Shown here in pieces: positions 8,508-15,936 of a stretch of DNA of 64,000 nt. Source of the stretch: Anaerohalosphaeraceae bacterium (lineage in GTDB: Bacteria > Planctomycetota > Phycisphaerae > Sedimentisphaerales > Anaerohalosphaeraceae); NCBI GenBank assembly GCA_035378985.1, contig DAOSUR010000005.1, positions 100,065 through 164,064 on the forward strand, read 5' to 3'. Position 1 is the stretch's first letter, and each line of letters starts with the position of its first letter. The notes under the pieces were generated by a model. It had not been told where the DNA came from and searched no databases. It saw only the letters and a program-made list of their open reading frames with translations. A program made the position numbers and the translations under genes.

Positions 8508-8986
8508 AATTCCGTTTTGCCAATTCGAAAAAGGGGTCAACAATCCGTAACCTATTGCGGAATAAGGGGCTATAATTCGCATAAAAAAGCAAGGAGATTC
8601 CAAAAATCCTCGCAATTATTGCACCCGATTGCACGCCATTGCAGTTATTGCGCGTAGTATACCGGTTTTGAGAGTAGAGTACTCTCGGCTTGCAGGGGCC
8701 AGATAATGGGACAGGGTATCCGATTATTCCACATGTTTTAATTGCATAGGAATATTGAGATTGAGTTCTCCTACCGCTGAAACTGTAAATCAATTGGACA
8801 GAAGGCAATTTCTAATGTTATACTACCGTAAATAAGGGGAAATGCCTATTTTTGTGGCGGGAAAATACTGATAAAAATCTCAAAATTAGTATCAACAATC
8901 ATCATCTGAATTGATAAGGGTTGTAGTCTTCATATTAAAAGACGGGTTATTATAGGATATTGCCGGGGAAGGATACCCCTTTTTAG
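8508..8986. other. Non-coding left end of the island
   Basis: About 480 bp without a convincing gene. Short open frames crossing 8464-8507 are only translations of the tRNA copy. Bases 8618-8651 hold phased ATTGC repeats (listed separately). The remainder is AT-rich and shows nothing else recognisable, including no recognisable remnant of an integrase. Confidence 0.6.
8618..8651. repeat. Helically phased ATTGC(A) repeats near the left att
   Basis: ATTGCA at 8618, 8628 and 8638 and ATTGC at 8647 give four copies at 9-10 bp steps, placing them on one face of the helix about 110-140 bp inside the left att-like repeat. Clusters like this are typical of arm-type integrase or excision-factor sites. 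The assignment is inferred from position only. Confidence 0.4.
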
Positions 8987-9016
8987 TTGACTTTAAGTGT
9001 CCAAATGTTGTATAAT
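8987..9016 (+). promoter_or_regulatory. Sigma-70-type promoter for the island surface gene
   Basis: TTGACT (8987-8992), an 18-bp spacer and TATAAT (9011-9016) are close to consensus. Transcription would start near 9023 and produce a leader of about 320 nt before the start codon at 9341. Confidence 0.6.
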
Positions 9017-9166
9017 TTGAAAATGTGAAGGAATAACATGAATCATTTTATGGAAGGATAAAAAACTCAGAAATCTTTTTATAATTAATTTTTGAAAGAC
9101 CACGGACTTTTAGCGTCACTATCATAATCGCCAGTTATGTTTTTTTCTGCGACGCACAAGAGTCGG

Positions 9167-9247
9167 TGCCCCACGTTGGGGCATCGTGAAATTGCGTTCA
9201 TCAAAGGCTTTAGCGGGCCTACGGGAGATGCAAGGAAACGATGCTCC
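9167..9247 (+). ncRNA. Structured leader with mutually exclusive helices (riboswitch-like candidate)
   Basis: In the long 5' leader, GGGGCATCG (9178-9186) can pair with CGATGCTCC (9239-9247). That helix encloses TTGC/GCAA (9192-9195 with 9230-9233) and AGGC/GCCT (9205-9208 with 9217-9220). The same GGGGCA can instead pair with TGCCCC just upstream (9167-9172, loop ACGTT). Two helices competing for one strand are typical of regulatory leaders. It does not match a riboswitch class that I can name with confidence. Confidence 0.35.
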
Positions 9248-9340
9248 TTAATCTTAAACACAACACAAGCCGTTCTTGCGGGGTGGTTAGGGAGAGGAAA
9301 ATATAGGATAGAAAAATTGGATTGTGAAAGGAGAAAGGCG

Positions 9341-12300
9341 ATGGCTACGGCAGTAGGGACGCAACTGAGGAAAAACGGATTTTATTTTGTATTTATTGTT
9401 CTTTGCATATTTACCGTCCAATCTCTTTGTTGGGGGGAAGATGACAATCTAAATAATTCTGATCCTAATACGCTAATGGCTCCTGCAATGGCAGGGAGCA
9501 ACCAATTACCGGCAACAAATATTGATCCAAATGCATATCATTTTTTAATCTACAATCCTCGTGGTAGTGAAGCAAATATAAAAAATGTAATGGACAAATG
9601 GGGCTGGTCTTATACGGAACGTAATTCTGATTCTGGAAATAATGTTACACTTGCTGACCTGCAAAACCATGATATTCTGATTGTTGGCTGGAATGCAGGT
9701 GGAAATACATCGGGGCTGAGTAGAGATATTTTAGCTGAAGGGATAACAGGAAGAGTTATTTTAAGTGGTCACGATGCAGATTATCATACCAATGCGAATT
9801 TGGATGCTGCTGAGACTTTTTTAATTCAGGCGATTGAATTTGTTTTGGATGGTGGCGGGACAGGGTTGATTACACTGGGGGATACCGATTCGCCTCCATT
9901 TTCTTATTTGCCTACAGGGTGGGGAGTAATTCCTCAATCGGGTGGTAGTCAGATAGTTAAGACATTTACCGACGAAGGACTATCCAGTGGCGTTTATGAT
10001 AACCTCATACCGGATGACATGTGCAACTGGGGAACATCTTACCATGACACATTTACTTTGCAGGATGAAATATTTGTGCCATTTGAATTAGGCGGGGAAA
10101 GCGGCAAAGACATTATTACCGTTGCCCGGATGAACAAATACGGGCTTAGATTGACCAAGACGGATAATCTCGATCCAAACGTGACACCCTGTGTCAATTT
10201 GCATGATACTTTTACCTATACGATTTTATGGAACAATACCGGTAGTCAAACGGTTCCTAATGTTTCACTAATTGATTATCTTCCCAAAGGCGTTGATTTT
10301 GTAGGTTTTACCGGGTCAAGTGCCTCTCAGCCCCCCGCAGCACCTCCGGCGGATCCCAATTTCGTCCTTAGTATTACGGATGCTAATGGACTTGATGATA
10401 TTACACTGCCTGTCGGTCAGAGTATCCGGCTGTATGTAGCAAAAGAAACTGCAAACACAAATATTTACGCTTTCAGTCTGGAAGTGAACTCATCCGATCC
10501 TAACCTGGGCTGGATTGATAATACGGAATACGACCCCAATAATCCGGGAACTGCTGAAATTATGGCTACTCCGAGAGATACTTCATTTGATTATTATGGT
10601 CCCGGATATACCCAGCAGGAAGGAATACAATTCAGTGCAGTTAGCTTTGGAAATGCGATGCAGGACGGTAATTTGGCAAGTTTCCTCTATACTGCAATAC
10701 AGCCGGGATATGTAACATTGACTTTAATTAATTACGCTACGAATCCGGCCACACTGGAAAATATTATTATCCGCCAGACCGATCCGAATGACCCCAATTA
10801 TGTCCCCAGTGAACCCAATTCAATTAATGAGCCGTCGGTGTATCCTGCTTCCTCTCCAACAGGTTCTTATGACCCGTTGACCCATACGATTACATGGATG
10901 TTGGGCAATATCTCGCCGGGCAGCAGCGGCAGCGTGAGTTTTCAAGTCTCTGTCAATACGGCTTCCGAACCGGGAGGAGTATTGCGTAATAAGGCTGTCT
11001 TAAGCAACAGCGAAGGGAATCTGGCCGTAGCAATAGAAAGAACCAATGTCTGCTGCTGGGATAACGGGGGAATTATTTACGTGAATCGTAATGCGACAGG
11101 CTCTAATGCAGGAACAAGTTGGGAAAATGCTTATGTGGATTTGCAGGACGCGATAGCCCGTATCAATAAATGCGGCGGCGGCCAGATTTGGGTAGCCGGT
11201 GCAATTTATAGTCCGGGAAATGCGACCACCGATACCTTTACCATTCCGGCTGGTGTTTCTGTTTATGGCGGTTTTGCTGGCAATGAAACCTCTATTGACC
11301 AGCGGGATATTGAAGCATATCCGACAATCCTGTCTGGGTATATTAATTCCACTTTACAAAATGATACGATTGTTACGATGGGTAATAATTCTCTGATTGA
11401 TGGATTCATTGTGAAAGAGGCAAGTAATCAGGGATATGGAATTCTCGGACAGAGCGTCGATTTTGCAGTTTTTAATTGTTCCATTGAAGACAATCAAAAA
11501 TATGGTATCCGTGCAGAAAATAGTAATGTAACAATAAAGTGGTGTGTCATCCAAAAAAACGAAGCTGACGGGATATATCATTTTGGCAACAACGCAAAAA
11601 CTCTTACGGTTGAAAATTGCCGAGTTTCAGAGAATGGTCAACATGGTATTTACGCCAGACTTTCAATTCCTGTTATCCGCAACAGTCAGATTAGTTTGAA
11701 TGGAACAGAAAATTCTGCTTCTTATGGTTTGTACCTGTTTTATCCACGGTCAGGTTATGCAATTTATAACAACACCATAGTTTATAACGCCAATTATGGT
11801 GTGTATGCGGTTGACCCCAATGCCGTCGTTGATATTCGCAACTGTGTCTTATGGGGCAACAAATTATCTTCCGGCGAAGACCAAATGACCGGCAGTGTCA
11901 CGGCCCACTATAGTTGTGTTTATGACCCCAATTATCCCAATCAGACAACACCGGACAGTAACGGAAATATCAGCTGCAATCCGCAGTTTGCTTATGACGG
12001 CGACCCCAATGTGGTGATTTATCATTTACTCCCTACGTCGCCGTGTATTGACAGAGGCGACCCGGCAACATCGTGTGCAGACCAGAATGACCTTGATGGC
12101 CAAACTCGTCTGATGGGCAATTATGTGGATATGGGAGCCGATGAAATCGACCCCGATTGCAGTGATGTATATAATGCGTATGACTGGAATGCTGATGGGC
12201 TGGTCAATATGTATGAGTTTAACGGTTTTTCTCAAAATTGGCTGGCTCACGATCCAAATGATCCGGCGGTACTTGATCCAAACAATCCAGTGAACGACCC

Positions 12301-12811
12301 GAACAGTCCCTATTATATCGACCCGAACCGATGCGAAAACTGGTATTCCTCGGCATATCGGTACAATCTATCGACTGCCGGCGATAGTATTTACTCCATT
12401 GACGTTGCCGACCTGATGGTATTGGTGGAAGATGCACCGTGGCTGTGGGTGGCCTGCTGGCGAACGGATATTCGGGAATATCAGGAGCAGCTTGCAAATC
12501 AGCAGAGTATGATGATGTCATCTGCCTCCTTGGAATCTCAAGTGTCTTCTGAATTGTATGAAACGAAATCTGTATCATCGGCAGGGACAATCTCTGCGTT
12601 AAGTGCGACTCAGTCCCCAGAAGAAGAATCTTCTGTTGAAGAATTTGACCCTGTGGCGGAGCGTGAACAGATTGCATCTCTATTAAAAGATATTGAAGTC
12701 TTTATTGATGCCGGGGGAGAAGATGCCCAGACTTGGCAGGAAATCAAAGACCTTTTGGAACAAAGCCTTACAGAATTGGAAGACATGACAATTAAGACGA
12801 CGGAGTTTTAA
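9341..12811 (+). CDS. Large exported surface protein: DUF11-like, beta-helix and dockerin-like regions
   Basis: 1,156 residues. A signal peptide covers about residues 1-31 (FYFVFIVLCIFTVQSLCWG). An N-terminal segment (about 50-260) resembles a ThuA/GATase-like fold (ILIVGWNAGG, GRVILSGHD). DUF11-type beta domains follow from about 267 (LRLTKTDNLDP, FTYTILWNNTGSQTVPNVSLIDYLP). A right-handed beta-helix spans about 578-937 (IIYVNRNATGSNAGTSWENA) and ends in the choice-of-anchor motif CIDRGDPATSCADQND...GADEID. A dockerin-like DWNADGLVNMYEF lies near 950, then DPN-rich linkers and an acidic tail. ATG 9341 has GGAG upstream; an upstream in-frame start is rejected because it would run through the leader RNA. 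A cell-surface or adhesin-like role is inferred. Confidence 0.85.
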   Translation: MATAVGTQLRKNGFYFVFIVLCIFTVQSLCWGEDDNLNNSDPNTLMAPAMAGSNQLPATNIDPNAYHFLIYNPRGSEANIKNVMDKWGWSYTERNSDSGNNVTLADLQNHDILIVGWNAGGNTSGLSRDILAEGITGRVILSGHDADYHTNANLDAAETFLIQAIEFVLDGGGTGLITLGDTDSPPFSYLPTGWGVIPQSGGSQIVKTFTDEGLSSGVYDNLIPDDMCNWGTSYHDTFTLQDEIFVPFELGGESGKDIITVARMNKYGLRLTKTDNLDPNVTPCVNLHDTFTYTILWNNTGSQTVPNVSLIDYLPKGVDFVGFTGSSASQPPAAPPADPNFVLSITDANGLDDITLPVGQSIRLYVAKETANTNIYAFSLEVNSSDPNLGWIDNTEYDPNNPGTAEIMATPRDTSFDYYGPGYTQQEGIQFSAVSFGNAMQDGNLASFLYTAIQPGYVTLTLINYATNPATLENIIIRQTDPNDPNYVPSEPNSINEPSVYPASSPTGSYDPLTHTITWMLGNISPGSSGSVSFQVSVNTASEPGGVLRNKAVLSNSEGNLAVAIERTNVCCWDNGGIIYVNRNATGSNAGTSWENAYVDLQDAIARINKCGGGQIWVAGAIYSPGNATTDTFTIPAGVSVYGGFAGNETSIDQRDIEAYPTILSGYINSTLQNDTIVTMGNNSLIDGFIVKEASNQGYGILGQSVDFAVFNCSIEDNQKYGIRAENSNVTIKWCVIQKNEADGIYHFGNNAKTLTVENCRVSENGQHGIYARLSIPVIRNSQISLNGTENSASYGLYLFYPRSGYAIYNNTIVYNANYGVYAVDPNAVVDIRNCVLWGNKLSSGEDQMTGSVTAHYSCVYDPNYPNQTTPDSNGNISCNPQFAYDGDPNVVIYHLLPTSPCIDRGDPATSCADQNDLDGQTRLMGNYVDMGADEIDPDCSDVYNAYDWNADGLVNMYEFNGFSQNWLAHDPNDPAVLDPNNPVNDPNSPYYIDPNRCENWYSSAYRYNLSTAGDSIYSIDVADLMVLVEDAPWLWVACWRTDIREYQEQLANQQSMMMSSASLESQVSSELYETKSVSSAGTISALSATQSPEEESSVEEFDPVAEREQIASLLKDIEVFIDAGGEDAQTWQEIKDLLEQSLTELEDMTIKTTEF

Positions 12812-12863
12812 TTGATATGTCGGATTTATTAATGATAACTAAATTAGGTTTGGAGGATTAACA

Positions 12864-13463
12864 ATGAAACGGTTTGTGTTGATTATGTCATTGGCAATGT
12901 CGATATCGGCTTTTGCGGGTTATACCTATACTATTACGGATGGGATGGATTTTGGCGGATTAACACTGACTGGTACTCAATCCCTTTTGATGACGGGAGG
13001 CGGGGGAGATTCATTAAGTTTATTAGGATCGAGTTCTGCGGTCATTCAGGGGACAGCTCCTTATGATCAGACAGTATATCCTAGTGGTGGAATTCGTGAC
13101 TTAAGTGTTGGTGGTTATGCTCACCTTGATTTTTCTGGCGGAGAGGTCTATGAAATTAGTATTGGTTCTTATGCTACTGCGGTATTAAGCGGAGGAACCA
13201 TTCAACGATTGAAGACTTCGCAACTCGTAGGTTTACAGGTTGATCCATACATTGAAATAATCTGCAAAGATTGGGATTACAATACAGTAACAAAAATGCT
13301 TACGGGCATTTGGGCGAATGATACAACATTTGCTATTCAACTTGTTGATGTTGCAAACTATACTCCGACTATTGACGATATTACTTTTACTATTATCCCC
13401 GAACCAGCGACAATGCTGTTGTTAGGGGCAGGCGGATTATTCCTGCGACGTAAACAAAAATAA
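12864..13463 (+). CDS. PEP-CTERM protein, first of a tandem pair
   Basis: A 199-residue exported protein: signal peptide MKRFVLIMSLAMSISAFA, a short beta-rich body, and a C-terminal IPEPATMLLLGAGGLFLRR tail with a hydrophobic segment and basic end, the sorting signal recognised by exosortase. The N-terminal block AGYTYTITDGMDF...GTQSLLMTGG is shared with the next gene, so the two are paralogues. The body holds repeated G-G-x-I-type strands (SGGEVYEISIG, LSGGTIQRL). TTGGAGG lies upstream of ATG 12864. It follows the large surface gene by about 50 bp and is probably co-transcribed. No exosortase gene is in the window. Confidence 0.85.
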   Translation: MKRFVLIMSLAMSISAFAGYTYTITDGMDFGGLTLTGTQSLLMTGGGGDSLSLLGSSSAVIQGTAPYDQTVYPSGGIRDLSVGGYAHLDFSGGEVYEISIGSYATAVLSGGTIQRLKTSQLVGLQVDPYIEIICKDWDYNTVTKMLTGIWANDTTFAIQLVDVANYTPTIDDITFTIIPEPATMLLLGAGGLFLRRKQK

Positions 13464-13471
13464 ACTATTTC

Positions 13472-13507
13472 AAAAAAGGGGCTTTCAGATACTGGGGGCC
13501 TTTTTTT
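13472..13507 (+). terminator. Terminator between the two island PEP-CTERM genes
   Basis: AAAAAAGG / CCTTTTTT closes an inner stem of CTTTCAG with CTGGGGG (including G-T pairs, loop ATA), with a run of seven T. It immediately follows the first PEP-CTERM gene. Confidence 0.65.
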
Positions 13508-13529
13508 GTATTATGGACTGGGGATGTTT

Positions 13530-14150
13530 ATGAAAAAGTTGATGATGGTGTTATTGTTGGTCTTGTCTGTATCGGCTTTTGCAGGCTATACCTACACAAT
13601 CTCAGAAGGAATGGAATTTACAGATATGACATTAAAGGGGACGCAATCCCTTTTGATGACAGGAGGATATGGGGTTAATATTACTCTATGGGATACAACT
13701 GTCATGGACTATTATGGCGGTGAAGTAGAGGCTGTCCGAATGTATGATTCTGCTGTATTAAACATGTCAGGCGGAGCAATTGATACAGGCTTATATCCTT
13801 CAGGGCATAATGTTGTTAATATCTCCGCAGGTTATGTTAAGTTGTTATATGTAAACGGATATACAGATGCCACATTAACAGGGGGCATTATTGATAGTGT
13901 TACAGTAGGTTTTAATGTTTCTGACGTTCAGATCACATTTGTTTGTGATTTAGACAGTTTGGTCTATTCCTATAACAGCGCTGGTGTATTAGTAGGTGTT
14001 TTGGGCAATTGGCTGGACGGTACAGGATTTAACATTGAGATTCAAAACCGTGGTTATTCTCCGACCAGTGATTACATTAAATTTATTCCCGAACCTGCGT
14101 CCTTGTTTATAGTAGGACTTGGCGGATTGTGGATTTGGAAAAAGAAGTAA
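13530..14150 (+). CDS. PEP-CTERM protein, second of a tandem pair
   Basis: A 206-residue paralogue of the preceding gene with the same beginning after the signal peptide (AGYTYTISEGMEF...GTQSLLMTGG) and the tail IPEPASLFIVGLGGLWIWKKK. The middle diverges. MKKLMMVLLLVLSVSAFA is the signal peptide. ATG 13530 is chosen by alignment with the paralogue and a GGGG at 13520-13523; ATG 13524 is possible. It is AT-rich like the rest of the island, and sits 97 bp from the right att repeat, with no gene in between. Function is unknown; an exosortase-sorted surface component is likely. Confidence 0.82.
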   Translation: MKKLMMVLLLVLSVSAFAGYTYTISEGMEFTDMTLKGTQSLLMTGGYGVNITLWDTTVMDYYGGEVEAVRMYDSAVLNMSGGAIDTGLYPSGHNVVNISAGYVKLLYVNGYTDATLTGGIIDSVTVGFNVSDVQITFVCDLDSLVYSYNSAGVLVGVLGNWLDGTGFNIEIQNRGYSPTSDYIKFIPEPASLFIVGLGGLWIWKKK

Positions 14151-14246
14151 GATCAAATAGGGGATTTTCCGCACAAAACATGCAGAAGCCTTTCTTCTTA
14201 CATGCCGGGTATTCGTAAATACCGAATTCAGCGTAACATGCGGTAT

Positions 14247-14290
14247 TGGGCGGTACAGGACTTGAACCTGTGGCCTCCAGCGTGTCGAGC
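14247..14290 (-). repeat. Right att-like repeat inside tRNA-Val(GAC)
   Basis: Identical over 44 bp to 8464-8507 and forming the 3' part of the intact tRNA gene, up to and including the anticodon loop and part of its stem. Crossover within the anticodon-to-3' part of a tRNA is common for tyrosine integrases. Confidence 0.85.
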
Positions 14291-14320
14291 TGGCGCTCTA
14301 GCCAACTGAGCTAACCGCCC
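14247..14320 (-). tRNA. tRNA-Val (anticodon GAC), with C at position 33
   Basis: A 74-nt cloverleaf on the minus strand: acceptor GGGCGGT/ACCGCCC, D arm GCTC/GAGC, anticodon stem CCAGC/GCTGG with loop TCGACAC, T arm ACAGG-TTCAAGT-CCTGT, discriminator A. CCA is not encoded. The anticodon is GAC (Val). Position 33, nearly always U, is C here. The tRNA-Val(UAC) at 43848 has the same acceptor and T arms and a normal U33. Confidence 0.92.
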
Positions 14321-14344
14321 GCACATAAGTCTTTACAAGCAAGC

Positions 14345-14373
14345 CATATACACGATTTCCCGCTTTTTGTCAA
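14345..14373 (-). promoter_or_regulatory. Promoter of tRNA-Val(GAC)
   Basis: Minus strand TTGACA (14368-14373), 17-bp spacer, TATATG (14345-14350), placing the start of transcription about 17 nt before the tRNA. This shows that the chromosomal, expressed side of the tRNA is on the right of the island. Confidence 0.75.
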
Positions 14374-14439
14374 GCAGGAAAACCCTCTTTGCCCGATTTT
14401 CTCCTTCTAATCAGCCAGGACCATTTAAGGTCGAATCTT

Positions 14440-15114
14440 TTACGCACCGCCCAGAAAGATTTCGACAGGGGTGCCGGCGGCGAGGCCGCTCAATTGCCGC
14501 ACAAAGCCGACGCGGTCAAAATCCGCCCGCTTTCGGAACTGATACTGCAGCGATACCCGCCCGTCCATCACTGAAAGCGTTTTCAAGTGCAGGTTGTCCA
14601 CCTGCCCGCGGAGGAACGCCTCCAGCGGCTGCTGGAGCCGGTCAAAGGCCTCCCTGTCCATCGACAGGAGCAGATGGCTGAACCGCCGCAGGCAAAACTG
14701 CCGCCGCAGCAGCGCCTGCGCCGTCAGCGTCAGAAACGCCGCAACAAACAGCACAATCACAATTGCATAGGTGCCGGTGGCAATCCCAATCGACGAGGCA
14801 ATCAGCAGCAGCAGAAAGCCGATTTCCGCCGAATCCTTCACGGGCGTGCGAAACCGCACAAAGGACAGCGCCCCCAGCAGTCCCAGCGACAGCGGAATGG
14901 AACTTTGTATCCCCAGAAACAGCGCGGTAATCGCGGGCCCTCCGAGCAGAAACGCCCGGTCCACGCCCGCCCCAATCGTCCGCGAGCCGTAAAACAAATG
15001 ATACATCCAGTACACCGCCACGGAGGCCGCAATCGATGCAGCCATCGGAATCCACAAATCCGAAACCGTCAAATCCAGCGATTGAAACTTCAGTTGAGCT
15101 GCCGGCATCATCAT
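14440..15114 (-). CDS. DUF4956-domain membrane protein
   Basis: 224 residues with four hydrophobic helices in the first ~130 residues and a soluble C-terminus. The DUF4956 signature is clear in LLGALSFVRFRTPVKDSAEIGFLLLLIASSIGIA. Proteins of this family repeatedly occur beside VTC-type polyphosphate polymerases and CotH proteins, as here. Function is unproven, perhaps a membrane partner of the polymerase. ATG 15114 is the first of three in-frame ATG codons and has AGGAG at good spacing. It is the last gene of the three-gene operon. Confidence 0.88.
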   Translation of the reverse strand: MMMPAAQLKFQSLDLTVSDLWIPMAASIAASVAVYWMYHLFYGSRTIGAGVDRAFLLGGPAITALFLGIQSSIPLSLGLLGALSFVRFRTPVKDSAEIGFLLLLIASSIGIATGTYAIVIVLFVAAFLTLTAQALLRRQFCLRRFSHLLLSMDREAFDRLQQPLEAFLRGQVDNLHLKTLSVMDGRVSLQYQFRKRADFDRVGFVRQLSGLAAGTPVEIFLGGA

Positions 15115-15144
15115 TTTTTCTCCTATAACGTTTCTGTTGGGTTT

Positions 15145-15936
15145 TCATTCAAAATCATTCCGCGAAGCGCGCCCGGACAGCATCGTTTGTCCGAACGAGC
15201 CCGGTTCTTCCAAGTGAGCCGCCAGACAGCAGGCGTATTTCGAACAGCGTGTCCAGTCCGTCTCCAGCAGATTCAAAGACCGCAGCGGTTCACTCAGTTC
15301 CGCCGAACGCCCCTTGACTTCCACAACCGCCCCTTCCATTCGAAGCGTCTCTTCCGAGCCCGACCAAACCGAATCGGCCGGCGCGGACTCAATCCGCCAA
15401 TCCAGCGAGACGCGAGCTCCGGTCATCAGGTCGGTGAACCGAAGCCGATGGTAGGAAATCCGGATAACCGGCAGCAGCCGTTCCGTCGGAAAGACGCCGA
15501 ATTGAGCCAGCGTATTCAGCAGGACCGGAGCCGGCAGGATTCCTTTTTTCCATCGTTCCCCTCGAAGCGTCTCGGCCGGTACGGAAAAAATCTGCCGCTT
15601 CTTTTGTCCGGCAAAACCGTTTTTGATTTTTACCTCCGCAAAAACCGCTGTATCGCCCTCCTGCGGCAGCGGCTCATACCAGCGGATGCGGATTTTCTTC
15701 CGATGCCGGCTGCCCTGCTGCGAATCCTCATAATCCTCCAAGTCCTCCGTATCGAAATAGAGGGAATGAATCACCCCCTTCGGATACAGCCGATCCGGCG
15801 GACAGCAATGCCGCAGCAGGCCTGCCGCCCACTCGATTTTCTCCTGCGGGATGAAAAATTTTCGTTCCATCCGCCAGCCGTCCAATTCGCTTGTCTGCTC
15901 GGCCGGCCTTCTGAAAAAGTCCAGGAATCCTTTCAT
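15145..15936 (-). CDS. VTC-domain polyphosphate polymerase-like protein
   Basis: 263 residues. The VTC fold, a triphosphate-tunnel relative that makes polyphosphate from ATP, is recognisable from the basic and acidic strand pairs: YRxERKFF-type start (WRMERKFFIPQEKI), IHSLYFDTEDLEDYED, RKKIRIRWYE, VFAEVKIKNGFAGQKKR, PVIRISYHRLRF, RVSLDWRIE and VVEVKGR. It is soluble and cytoplasmic. Its start overlaps the end of the CotH gene by 4 bp, showing translational coupling. The reaction is inferred from the family; no assay-specific residue can be judged here. Confidence 0.82.
   Translation of the reverse strand: MKGFLDFFRRPAEQTSELDGWRMERKFFIPQEKIEWAAGLLRHCCPPDRLYPKGVIHSLYFDTEDLEDYEDSQQGSRHRKKIRIRWYEPLPQEGDTAVFAEVKIKNGFAGQKKRQIFSVPAETLRGERWKKGILPAPVLLNTLAQFGVFPTERLLPVIRISYHRLRFTDLMTGARVSLDWRIESAPADSVWSGSEETLRMEGAVVEVKGRSAELSEPLRSLNLLETDWTRCSKYACCLAAHLEEPGSFGQTMLSGRASRNDFE

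Larger units (their letters stand above)
8464..14290. mobile_element. Recombinase-less genomic island integrated at tRNA-Val(GAC)
   Basis: The interval is flanked by the 44-bp tRNA-Val repeat, with the intact tRNA and its promoter on the right and the orphan 3' end on the left: the classic layout left by a tyrosine recombinase. The base composition is plainly AT-richer than on both sides, and the switch happens at the repeats. Contents are a long non-coding left end, one 1,156-residue surface protein and two PEP-CTERM paralogues. No integrase, excisionase, transposase or replication gene is seen in any frame, so it is either decayed or mobilised in trans. Confidence 0.72.

Noticed and set aside
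8251..8808. Minus-strand open frames across the left att repeat (185 and 78 residues)
   Set aside because: They translate the tRNA-Val copy (GGHRFKSCTAHF-type sequence) and run out of frame through the ThuA gene start; no ribosome-binding site or protein family.
9140..9260. Known c-di-GMP-I (GEMM) riboswitch
   Set aside because: Some spacing and words are reminiscent (ACGCACA, AAAGGC), but the conserved core could not be aligned by eye, so no class is claimed.
9137..9340. N-terminal extension of the island surface protein
   Set aside because: The added 68 residues lack a signal peptide, would precede the obvious one, and coincide with the structured leader.
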